Position numbers and translations under genes: made by a program. Positions 36,658 to 44,753 of a stretch of 64,000 nucleotides of DNA are shown piece after piece. The notes beneath the pieces are model-generated. The model was not told the origin of the DNA. It was given only the letters and a program-made list of their open reading frames with translations, and searched no databases. Positions within the stretch are counted from its first letter, which is position 1. Each line of letters begins with the position of its first letter. Source of the DNA: Desulfonatronum thioautotrophicum (GTDB taxonomy: Bacteria > Desulfobacterota > Desulfovibrionia > Desulfovibrionales > Desulfonatronaceae); the NCBI RefSeq assembly GCF_000934745.1, contig NZ_JYNO01000001.1, positions 496,001 through 560,000 on the forward strand, in the 5' to 3' direction.

Positions 36658-36700
36658 AGACGTGCACATGGCTACAACAAAGGAACGAAAGGAGAGCATC

Positions 36701-37867
36701 ATGAGTAGTGACAGACCGTTTGATCTGTACTGCCCCACGAAAATCAAGTTTGGCGCCGGGATTACCGCAGCTGCGGGCACGGAAGTTAAGGCGCTCAAGG
36801 GAAGCAAGGCCCTGGTCGTCGCCGACCCCGGGGTGGTCAAGGCTGGATTGCTGGATGGTATATTGGACTCCCTGAAGAAGGAAAATCTGCCGTTTGCCGT
36901 GTTCGATCAGGTCGAGGTGAATGCTACACTGAGCTCCGTGATGAAAGCCTCTGAACTGCAAAAAAGCGAACAATGCGACATTTTGCTGCTGGTCGGCGGT
37001 GGAAGCACCATGGACACCGGCAAGGGTGTCGGCTGTCTGGCCACCAATGAGGGACCGCTACCCGCCTATGAAGGCCCGGAAAAATACAGCAACCCTCCTC
37101 TGCCCTCCATTGCCGTGCCCACCACTGCAGGAACCGGAAGTGAGCTGAGTTTTGGCGCGGTGCTCTATGACGAAGAGCGCAACTACAAATTTTCCTTCCG
37201 CAGCTCCATGCAGATCCCAAAGGTCGCCCTGCTGGATCCGTTGCTACTGAAAAGCCTGCCGTCTCATGTAGCCGCGGCCAGTGGCATGGACGCGCTCTCC
37301 CACTGCGCTGAATCTTTTGTTTCCAAGTGGGCGACCCATTTCACGGATGCATACTGCCGGGAAAATTTCATCCTTGTGGGCAAATATCTGCGCCGCTTTG
37401 TCGCGGACCCCGCTGATACCGAGGCCGCGGGCGGCATGCTCCAGGCCAGCTCCATGGGCTCCATGGCTTTTAATACCGCCCGGCTTGGTCTGGTTCACGC
37501 CATGGCTTCACCACTTGGGGCCCACTTCCATCTGCCCCATGGTACGGCCTGCGCTGTGCTGATGCCGGCGGTGATGCGCTTCAACCTGCTGGCCTGCCCC
37601 GAAAAATATCGGGAAATGGCCTTGTTGCTGGAAGGGGTGGTTTGCGGAAACAGCATGTTGGATCAAGCGGAATCCGGCGTATACGCGGTGGAACGATTGC
37701 TGGATGATCTTGACATGAACGTTGACATCGACACGTCGCTTGTCACCGAGGAAAAGCTGTCCCAAATGGCGGATGAAACCTTGTCATCGGGCATGCAGCT
37801 CACAAACCCCAGGAATGTGACGAAGGCTGACGTGATCAAGGTCTACAAGGATTATTTCGATATTTGA
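36701..37867 (+). CDS. Iron-containing (group III) alcohol dehydrogenase
   Basis: 388 residues. The NAD-binding motif is GGGSTMDTGKG, and PTTAGTGSE follows. Metal ligands are Asp in VALLDP, His in GMDALSHCAE, and two His in LGLVHAMASPLGAHFHLPHG. Strong RBS AAAGGAG. Homologues in sulfonate clusters reduce sulfoacetaldehyde to isethionate or 3-sulfopropionaldehyde to the alcohol; here it could also interconvert DHPS and sulfolactaldehyde. It lies 43 bases after hpsN in the same operon. Confidence 0.85.
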   Translation: MSSDRPFDLYCPTKIKFGAGITAAAGTEVKALKGSKALVVADPGVVKAGLLDGILDSLKKENLPFAVFDQVEVNATLSSVMKASELQKSEQCDILLLVGGGSTMDTGKGVGCLATNEGPLPAYEGPEKYSNPPLPSIAVPTTAGTGSELSFGAVLYDEERNYKFSFRSSMQIPKVALLDPLLLKSLPSHVAAASGMDALSHCAESFVSKWATHFTDAYCRENFILVGKYLRRFVADPADTEAAGGMLQASSMGSMAFNTARLGLVHAMASPLGAHFHLPHGTACAVLMPAVMRFNLLACPEKYREMALLLEGVVCGNSMLDQAESGVYAVERLLDDLDMNVDIDTSLVTEEKLSQMADETLSSGMQLTNPRNVTKADVIKVYKDYFDI

Positions 37868-37918
37868 TGCCATTAGAAGTTGGCTGATACTGACATTTTC
37901 GTTTGTGAATCGAGTAAT

Positions 37919-38112
37919 GCAGGCATTCATGCCTGCCTGGATAGGTAAGATGCCTTACCTACCATTGGGAAATGGGACAGAAATATATCAAAATGTGTTT
38001 ACCTCATTGGGTAACAGCTACAAATTCACCACCACAAAATGAAAAACACAAAGAGGAGGTGACCCGTTTCAAGCCGTGGTATTGTCTCGACGTCTCCGTT
38101 TTCGTGGAGACG
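37919..38112. promoter_or_regulatory. Intergenic hairpins before the TRAP genes
   Basis: Three hairpins: GCAGGCAT-TC-ATGCCTGC (37919-37936), GGTAAG-ATGC-CTTACC (37944-37959) and CGTCTCC/GGAGACG (38091-38112). None has a clear T-run. They may mark processing or partial attenuation between the dehydrogenase and transporter genes. Confidence 0.4.
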
Positions 38113-38150
38113 GATGACAAATCAACCAGTAACATTGTGGAGGAGTCGAA

Positions 38151-39146
38151 ATGTTCAAGAAAATGACAATGATGGTCGTGTGTTTCTGTTTGCTTTTCGG
38201 TATGATGGCCGGCAATGCCTCAGCCCAGCGGGTCATCAAGGTCGGCATGGGCGATCCCATTGATTCGGATCAGGGCGCTTTTGCCACCCGGTTCAAGGAA
38301 GCTGTGGAAGGCTTGTCCAACGGTGAGATCAAGGTTGAGCTCTTCCCCGGCGGTGCCCTGGGCGCGGAAACGGAAATGCTCCAGAACGTGCGCATGGGGA
38401 CCCTGGAAGTGGCCATTGTGGCCATCGGCAACATGGCGCCCTTCGTGCCCCAGTTCGCTGCCCTGAGCTACCCCTACCTGATCGAGACTCACTACGACGC
38501 GGTCAAGGCCACCACCGGTTATCTCGGCAACTATTGGAACGAGATCAGCAAGGAGAAAGGCGGGTTTGAGATCCTTGGCTGGACCTACTCTAACTTCCGC
38601 TACGTGACCAACTCCCGCCGTCCGGTCTGCAACCTGGCGGACCTCAAGGACCTGAAAATCCGCGTTCCGCAGAACAGGGTCATCCTGGCGGCATTTACCG
38701 CCTGGGGCGCCAACCCGGTACCCATGGCCTGGGCCGAAACCTTCACCGCCCTGCAGCAGCGCGTGGTGGACGGCCAGGAAAACCCCTACATCGTGAACTA
38801 CACCATGAATTTCCACGAAGTGCAGAACTACATCACGGAAACCCACTACCAGTACTCCCTGCAGCCCATGATCATCGGCGTGAACACCCTGGCGAACATG
38901 GACGATGAGACCCGGGCGATCATTACCCGGGCCGGCATCGAGGCCCAACAGTACGGACTGCTCTTTCAGCTTCTGGAAGCGGAAAACGCCAAGCAGGCCA
39001 TGCAGGCCAAGGGCGTCCAGGTCTGTGAACTGGAAGACGAGGATGAGTGGAGAAGAATCGCCATGGAAAAAGTCTGGCCGCAATACTACGACTTTGTCGG
39101 TGGCAAGGAAGTCATCGACACCATGCTCAAGCATCTGGGCAAGTAA
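38151..39146 (+). CDS. TRAP transporter substrate-binding protein (DctP), block C copy 1
   Basis: 331 residues with a signal peptide (MVVCFCLLFGMMAGNASAQR). DctP motifs: GALGAETEMLQNVRMG, LADLKDLKIRVPQNRV, ALQQRVVDGQENPY. It closely resembles the next gene (extended identical stretches such as FEILGW and TNSRRPVC), so the two arose by tandem duplication. GGAGGAG precedes the start. Periplasmic ligand capture for the shared DctQM permease. Confidence 0.93.
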   Translation: MFKKMTMMVVCFCLLFGMMAGNASAQRVIKVGMGDPIDSDQGAFATRFKEAVEGLSNGEIKVELFPGGALGAETEMLQNVRMGTLEVAIVAIGNMAPFVPQFAALSYPYLIETHYDAVKATTGYLGNYWNEISKEKGGFEILGWTYSNFRYVTNSRRPVCNLADLKDLKIRVPQNRVILAAFTAWGANPVPMAWAETFTALQQRVVDGQENPYIVNYTMNFHEVQNYITETHYQYSLQPMIIGVNTLANMDDETRAIITRAGIEAQQYGLLFQLLEAENAKQAMQAKGVQVCELEDEDEWRRIAMEKVWPQYYDFVGGKEVIDTMLKHLGK

Positions 39147-39157
39147 CCACTGACATC

Positions 39158-39187
39158 GACTCCCCCGGGGCGGTTCCCGGGGGAGTC
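39158..39187. promoter_or_regulatory. Stable hairpin between tandem dctP genes
   Basis: GACTCCCCCGG/CCGGGGGAGTC, an 11-bp perfect GC-rich stem without T-run. Likely an mRNA-stability element that gives the first binding protein higher expression than downstream genes. Confidence 0.55.
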
Positions 39188-39256
39188 GCCAGCCAATTCT
39201 GAGGACTCCCCGACCCTGTTGTCGCGTAACCGGCTTCCCAACTGGAGGAAACTGTC

Positions 39257-40240
39257 GTGTTCAGGAAATTGACCATTCTGGCCGCATCCATACTGCTGGT
39301 GTGTCTCATGGGACCGCAAAGCGCCCTGGCCACGCAAACCATCAATCTCGGCATCGGCGACCTCCTGGATTCGGACCAGGGCAAACTGGCCCAGCGGTTC
39401 AAGGAAATTGTCGGCGAACTCTCGGACGGGGAGATCGACGTGCAGCTGTTTCCCGGCGGCACACTGGGGACGGAACAGGAAATGCTGCAAAACGTTCGCT
39501 CCGGCGTTCTGGATGTGGCCATTGTGAGCACGGGCACCCTGGCATCCTTCGTGCCCCACTTCGCGGCCCTGCACTACCCCTATCTGATCGAGAGCAAGGA
39601 CGAGGCCATCAGGGTCACCACGGGCTATCTCGGCAGCTACTGGAACGACATCGGCAAAAGCAGGGGCGGATTCGAGATCCTGGGCTGGGCCCACTCCGGC
39701 TTCCGGTATCTGACCAACTCGCGGCGTCCTGTCTGCACCCTGGAGGATCTGAAGGGGTTGAAGATCCGCGTCCCCCAGAACAGGATCACCCTGGCCACGT
39801 TCACCGCCTGGGGCGCCAAGCCGGTGCCAATGGCCTGGGAGGAAACATACACCTCGCTGCAGCAGGGCGTGATTGACGGCCAGGAGGCACCATACGTGCC
39901 GTTTCTTGAAGTCCAGAAGTTCATCACCCAGACGCATTACCAGTACAAGCTGTCCCCCATGGTGATCGGAACGGGAACGCTGGCAAAGCTGGGTGAGACA
40001 ACGCGGAATATTCTGACCCGGGCCGGGCTGGAAGCCCAGCAGTACCATCAGGTGCATAAAATCCACGAAGCGGAAAATGCGCTGCAACGTGCACGGGACA
40101 TGGGTATCGAAATCTGCTCGCTGGAAGACGAAGACACTTGGAAGGAAATTACCCGAGAAAAAGTCTGGCCCCAGTTTTACGACTCCGTCGGGGGCAAGCT
40201 GGTTATTGATACAATCTTGCTGAACATTGGGAAACTATAG
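39257..40240 (+). CDS. TRAP transporter substrate-binding protein (DctP), block C copy 2
   Basis: 327 residues, GTG start with GGAGG. The signal peptide ends ALA before TQTINLGIGD. A paralogue of the preceding protein with the same anion-binding arginine region (GLKIRVPQNRI). It differs around the ligand site: ENPYIVNYTMNFHEVQNYI of copy 1 is EAPYVPFLEVQKFI here, a five-residue deletion. This suggests a related but different substrate. The permease pair is shared. Confidence 0.92.
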   Translation: MFRKLTILAASILLVCLMGPQSALATQTINLGIGDLLDSDQGKLAQRFKEIVGELSDGEIDVQLFPGGTLGTEQEMLQNVRSGVLDVAIVSTGTLASFVPHFAALHYPYLIESKDEAIRVTTGYLGSYWNDIGKSRGGFEILGWAHSGFRYLTNSRRPVCTLEDLKGLKIRVPQNRITLATFTAWGAKPVPMAWEETYTSLQQGVIDGQEAPYVPFLEVQKFITQTHYQYKLSPMVIGTGTLAKLGETTRNILTRAGLEAQQYHQVHKIHEAENALQRARDMGIEICSLEDEDTWKEITREKVWPQFYDSVGGKLVIDTILLNIGKL

Positions 40241-40294
40241 TTTTTCCCAAATGCCGATTCTCCATGTTTGTCCAACCTTCGGGGGGGTATTCTG

Positions 40295-40837
40295 GTGGCC
40301 AAGAAAATACTGCACATCTTAGACAATCTGGAGCGCTACATCTGTCAGGTACTCCTAGCGTTTTTTGTCACCATTCTCTTTGCACAAATAACCTTACGCG
40401 CCGTGTTCAGCGTTGTTTTGCCCTGGAGTGAGGAAATTTCCCGCTTCTCTTTCGTCTGGTTCGTTTTTTTCGGAGCCTCTTATGCGGCCAGGCTGTCGGC
40501 CCATAACCGGGTCACCCTGCAGTTCAAACTGTTTCGGCCGGAGGTCGGCAAGTATTCCCAGATATTCACGGACCTGATCTGGATCGGCTTCAATCTGACC
40601 ATGATTCATGAAAGCATCAAGGTCATCAACAACATGAAGATTTTTGCCTTCCATTCCCCGGCATTGGGATGGAACATGGCCCATGTCTACTACATCTTTC
40701 CCATCAGTTTTGCCCTGATGACCTTGCGCATCATTCAGGTCAACTACATAAAGCACGTTCTCAAAGAGGACATTGGCGACGTTGACAAGGTGGATCCCGA
40801 GGAAATGAAGCATCTGGCCGAGAAGCCGGGCACCTAA
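40295..40837 (+). CDS. TRAP transporter small membrane subunit (DctQ), block C
   Basis: About 180 residues, four membrane segments, signature WSEEISRFSFVWFVFFGASYAAR. GTG 40295 is preferred over an upstream TTG; GGGGGGT precedes it. The C-terminal tail is charged and cytoplasmic. It ends 12 bases before dctM. Confidence 0.9.
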   Translation: MAKKILHILDNLERYICQVLLAFFVTILFAQITLRAVFSVVLPWSEEISRFSFVWFVFFGASYAARLSAHNRVTLQFKLFRPEVGKYSQIFTDLIWIGFNLTMIHESIKVINNMKIFAFHSPALGWNMAHVYYIFPISFALMTLRIIQVNYIKHVLKEDIGDVDKVDPEEMKHLAEKPGT

Positions 40838-40849
40838 AAGGAGCGTACC

Positions 40850-42133
40850 ATGTCCCCAGCAACAATCCTCTTTGGGTCTTTCGTTCTTCTGCTGCTTCTC
40901 GGCAGCCCTATTGCCGTGGCCCTGGGCGTATCCGCCATGCTTACCTTTCTTTATGTAGGAACGGATCTCTCCAGTATCGTTCAGATTGCTTTCAATTCAG
41001 TAAATTCTTTCCCGATCATGGCTCTGCCCGCATTTGTTCTGGCCGGTGCGCTGATGGAATGTGCCGGGATTTCCAGACGGCTGGTGCATGTTGCCGAGAC
41101 AATGGTGGGTAGGGTCAACGGTGGCCTGGCCATCACCACAACCCTGGCCTGCGTCTTCTTCGGGGCTATTTCCGGTTCCGGCCCGGCCACCACTGCGGCC
41201 GTGGGCATGCTGATGATTCCGGCCATGATCAAGAAAGGCTATGACAAGGGTTATGCCGGCGCGGCCACGGCCACTGCTGGAGGCATCGGCATCATTATTC
41301 CGCCCAGTATTCCCATGGTCATCTACGGCATCACGGCGCAGCAATCGATTACCAAGATGTTCATAGCCGGCGTCATTCCCGGTCTGATGATCGCCATGGG
41401 GCTGATTATCGTCCACTACCTGCGCTGCCGGGGGACCAACTACAGCTGCGGCATGGAGCCTTTCTCGCTGCGTCGGTTCTTGCGGGCTATCAAGGATGGG
41501 TTCTGGGCCATCCTTGCCCCGGTGGTCATTCTTGGAGGGATCTATTCCGGAATCTTCACACCCACCGAAGCAGCCATCGTGGCCATCTTCTACACCCTGT
41601 TCGTGGGGATCTTCATCTACAAGGAAATAACTCTCGCGGGACTGGAGAAATCCCTGACCGCGACCTCCTGGCTGACCGGGCGGGTGCTGGTGATCATGTT
41701 CACGGCCTTCGCATTTGGGCGAATTCTCGTGCAGTACAGGATTCCGGACATGATTGCAGAGGGGATGCTCAGCCTGACTTCGGACATCCACATTATTTTT
41801 ATTCTGGTTATCCTCTTTTTGCTGTTTATCGGAATGTTCATGGAAACATTGGCGGTCATCTTGATCGTCACCCCGGTTCTGCTGCCGGTGATGACCATTC
41901 TCGGAGTGGATCCCATCCACTTTGGTGTTATCCTGGTTTGCTGTTGCGGAGTGGGCTTTTCTACGCCGCCCCTTGGGGAGAACATGTTCATTGCCTCGGG
42001 GATCGCCAATATCTCCCTGGAGGAGATCTCCTGGAAGGCCCTGCCCTTTTGCGCCGTCACAGTCGGCGTCATCATCCTGATGGCCTTTTTCCCACAAATC
42101 GTCCTCTGGCTGCCAACGGCCCTGGGGTACTGA
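40850..42133 (+). CDS. TRAP transporter large permease (DctM), block C
   Basis: 427-residue multi-pass permease. Conserved segments are AISGSGPATTAAVGMLMIPAM, GIGIIIPPSIPMVIYGI and GFSTPPLGENMFIASG. Na+-driven uptake with the DctQ gene before it, fed by two binding proteins. Confidence 0.94.
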   Translation: MSPATILFGSFVLLLLLGSPIAVALGVSAMLTFLYVGTDLSSIVQIAFNSVNSFPIMALPAFVLAGALMECAGISRRLVHVAETMVGRVNGGLAITTTLACVFFGAISGSGPATTAAVGMLMIPAMIKKGYDKGYAGAATATAGGIGIIIPPSIPMVIYGITAQQSITKMFIAGVIPGLMIAMGLIIVHYLRCRGTNYSCGMEPFSLRRFLRAIKDGFWAILAPVVILGGIYSGIFTPTEAAIVAIFYTLFVGIFIYKEITLAGLEKSLTATSWLTGRVLVIMFTAFAFGRILVQYRIPDMIAEGMLSLTSDIHIIFILVILFLLFIGMFMETLAVILIVTPVLLPVMTILGVDPIHFGVILVCCCGVGFSTPPLGENMFIASGIANISLEEISWKALPFCAVTVGVIILMAFFPQIVLWLPTALGY

Positions 42134-42174
42134 CCTCCGTATTTGAACTTACAAAAAAAACATTGGAGCATCAC

Positions 42175-42555
42175 ATGTCAAAAACCGTTATTCATTCCGA
42201 CAAGGCCCCGAAAGCGGTTGGCCCCTATTCCCAGGCCATAGCCTCCGGTCCCTTGCTGTTCACCTCCGGGCAGTTGCCTCTGGATCCGGAAACCGGAACC
42301 ATACCCCAGGGGGATATCCAGGTCCGTGCCGAACAATGCCTGCGCAACCTGCAAAGTATTGCCGAGGCAGGGGGCACAAGCCTGGACCGGGCGATAAAGG
42401 TCACGGTGTTCCTGACCAACATGGCTGATTTCCAGGCCGTAAACCAGGTATATTCTCAGTTTTTCAAGGAACCCTATCCCGCACGGACGGCCCTGCAGGT
42501 GGCGGCCCTCCCCTTGGGGGCGGACATCGAGATTGAAGCTGTTTTTGAGTGTTGA
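42175..42555 (+). CDS. ridA: RidA family 2-iminoacid/enamine deaminase
   Basis: 126 residues with GPYSQAI, LFTSGQLP, and the catalytic arginine in YPARTALQVAALPLGADIEIEA. Hydrolyses reactive 2-aminoacrylate/imines to 2-oxoacids and ammonia. Placement directly before cuyA fits, since PLP-dependent elimination of sulfite from cysteate gives 2-aminoacrylate. Confidence 0.93.
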   Translation: MSKTVIHSDKAPKAVGPYSQAIASGPLLFTSGQLPLDPETGTIPQGDIQVRAEQCLRNLQSIAEAGGTSLDRAIKVTVFLTNMADFQAVNQVYSQFFKEPYPARTALQVAALPLGADIEIEAVFEC

Positions 42556-42733
42556 TGATCGAATCAGTGACGCTTCCTGGTTTCATGAGCAAAACGTCTG
42601 GAATCCTGCCCACGGAACACACGGAAAAACACGGAAAGGGTGAGGGGCAAGGGAGTCACGTCAGCAAGTCCAGTGAAGGCGATATAGTTGTGAAGAGTTT
42701 GAAGTCATCAAATAATTCAGGAGAGATAGAATC

Positions 42734-43732
42734 ATGAATTTTACAAAATTTCCCCGTCGTGCCTACCTGCAAGGGGCCACGCCCATCGAACCCATGGGCA
42801 ATCTGAGCAAAACTTTGGGAAAAGGGGTCAATCTGTTCGTCAAGCGCGACGACCTGTTGCCAGGGGCCAGCGGGGGAAACAAGACCCGCAAGCTGGAATT
42901 CTGCCTGGCTGATGCTCTGGAGCAGGGGGCCGACACGATCATCACCTGCGGCGCGGTCCAGTCCAACCACTGCCGCCTGACCGCATCCTGGTGCTGCAAG
43001 GAGAATCTGGAGTGTCACCTGGTGCTGGAAGAACGGGTCAAGGGCTCCTACAAGCCGGATGGCAGCGGGAACAACTTTTTGTTCGACCTGTTGAACGTCA
43101 AGAGCATTGCCGTGGCTCCGGGCGGATCGGACATGATGGCGGAAATGCGCAAAAAGGCAGATGAACTGAAAGCCCAGGGCAAAAAACCGTATATTGTTCC
43201 CGGAGGGGCTTCAAACGCCATCGGCGCCTTGGGTTACGTGGCCTGCGCGGAAGAGATCATGAACCAGCTGAATACGGAACACCTGAACATCGACCACATC
43301 GTCGTGCCCTCGGGAAGTGCCGGGACCCACGCCGGCATGGTGGTGGGCATGGTCGGCACCAACGCCAATATCCTTGTCAGCGGGGTCAATGTGTCCCGGC
43401 CCAAGGACGTCCAGGAAGGCATTGTCCACAAACTGGCGGAGGAGACTGCGCACAAGCTGGAAATGCACACCGCCATCCCCAGGGGTGCTGTGGTCTGCTA
43501 CGACCAGTATGTCGGTCCCGGCTATTCCCTGCCCACGGACTCCATGGTCGAGGCAGTCCGATTGTTCGCCAAGCACGAGGCGATATTGCTGGACCCGGTC
43601 TACTCCGGCAAAGCAGCCGCCGGCCTGCTGGACCTCGTCCGTTCCGGTCATTTTCCTCAAGGCAGCAATGTGCTGTTCCTGCATACCGGCGGTTCTCCCG
43701 CGTTGTATGCCTACTTGTCGACTTTCAAGTAG
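42734..43732 (+). CDS. cuyA: L-cysteate sulfo-lyase (PLP-dependent)
   Basis: 332 residues of the D-cysteine desulfhydrase/ACC deaminase family. The PLP lysine is in SGGNKTRKLEF, CGAVQSNHCR follows, and the phosphate loop is SGSAGTHAG. Members in sulfonate loci convert L-cysteate to pyruvate, sulfite and ammonia. The N-terminus FPRRAYLQGATPIEPMGNLSK and the context favour CuyA; D-cysteine desulfhydrase is the alternative. A 178-bp leader separates it from ridA, with AGGAG before the start. Confidence 0.82.
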   Translation: MNFTKFPRRAYLQGATPIEPMGNLSKTLGKGVNLFVKRDDLLPGASGGNKTRKLEFCLADALEQGADTIITCGAVQSNHCRLTASWCCKENLECHLVLEERVKGSYKPDGSGNNFLFDLLNVKSIAVAPGGSDMMAEMRKKADELKAQGKKPYIVPGGASNAIGALGYVACAEEIMNQLNTEHLNIDHIVVPSGSAGTHAGMVVGMVGTNANILVSGVNVSRPKDVQEGIVHKLAEETAHKLEMHTAIPRGAVVCYDQYVGPGYSLPTDSMVEAVRLFAKHEAILLDPVYSGKAAAGLLDLVRSGHFPQGSNVLFLHTGGSPALYAYLSTFK

Positions 43733-43770
43733 GAAAGTTGAGTATTGAAGGCGACAATGATGCGTTGTAC

Positions 43771-43952
43771 GGCGTAGCAAGGGCGGACCTGTCTGTCCGC
43801 CCTTGCAATTGACCGGGCCTGCCGGTTTTTGATGTTGTTTGCAGTGGTTGGCCGTCCATCCTTGAGCATTCCATACATGTGATGCGTCGCCTCAGCCGGC
43901 ATTGGGTGCAGACGCAGCCAGCAAAGGGCGCACACGCAGGTGCGCCCCTACG
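43771..43952. repeat. Pair of REP-like palindromes (GTAGGGGC family)
   Basis: GGGCGGACCTGTCTGTCCGCCC (43775-43796, split here as GGGCGGACCTG/TCTGTCCGCCC) and GGGCGCACACGCAGGTGCGC followed by CCCTACG (43926-43952). Same family as the palindromes inside the RAYT gene, showing dispersal to a locus 34 kb away. Nothing else was seen in this 283-bp gap. Confidence 0.7.
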
Positions 43953-44015
43953 GCTCAACACCTTCCTCACGTTTATGCCGGGTGCCCCAAAACATAAAAC
44001 AGTTTAAACGGTACC

Positions 44016-44753
44016 ATGAACCATCCCGTACAACAGGAAAAAATCGTCGGCATCATCGGCGGCATGGGGCCTGAGGCTACCGTGGATCTGATGACCCGGC
44101 TGATCCGGCTGACTCCGGCGCTGGACGACGCGGATCATGTCCGGTGCATTGTGGACAACAACCCCAAAGTCCCCTCACGGATCAAGGCCCTGATTGAAGG
44201 CGGGGGGGCCAGCCCGGTGCCGGAATTGCAGGACATGGCCAGGCGTCTGGAAGCCTGGGGGGCGGATTTTCTGGCCATGCCCTGCAACACCGCCCATTAC
44301 TACTTCCAGGATATCCAGAACGCCGTATCCATCCCCATCCTCAACCTGATCCAGATCACCGTGCGGAAGGTCCTGAAACAGCAGCAAGGGATCAAGACGG
44401 CGGGCATTCTGGGCTCCACGGCAATGCGGCTCACCGGTCTGTATCACAGGGCTTTCGCGGCGGTCGGAGTCAATGTGGCCTATCCGGATGCAGCTTGCCA
44501 GGACAGGGTCATGGCCGCCATCACTGACATCAAGAAGGGAGCCATGGACCAGGCCGCACCCGCCGTAAACGCGGCCGTAACCAGCTTGCAAGCCCAGGGT
44601 GCCCAGGTCATTGTGGTCGCGTGTACGGAATTGGGTCTTGTTCCCGTTGCCTCGCCGCTCCCCTTGCACGATGCGGCGGACATTCTGGCCCGGGAGATTA
44701 TTGACACCTGCAAGGGCCGCTTGACGCGCCCCAACCATGAGAGGAATTCCTGA
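44016..44753 (+). CDS. Aspartate/glutamate-type racemase (candidate cysteate racemase)
   Basis: 245 residues with IGIIGGMGPEAT at the N-terminus, the first catalytic cysteine in MPCNTAHYY and the second in VVACTELGL. Cofactor-independent two-cysteine racemase. Cysteate is an aspartate analogue with sulfonate for the side-chain carboxylate. Next to cuyA, racemisation of D- and L-cysteate is a reasonable inference; ordinary aspartate racemisation is the alternative. It overlaps the next gene by one base. Confidence 0.82.
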   Translation: MNHPVQQEKIVGIIGGMGPEATVDLMTRLIRLTPALDDADHVRCIVDNNPKVPSRIKALIEGGGASPVPELQDMARRLEAWGADFLAMPCNTAHYYFQDIQNAVSIPILNLIQITVRKVLKQQQGIKTAGILGSTAMRLTGLYHRAFAAVGVNVAYPDAACQDRVMAAITDIKKGAMDQAAPAVNAAVTSLQAQGAQVIVVACTELGLVPVASPLPLHDAADILAREIIDTCKGRLTRPNHERNS

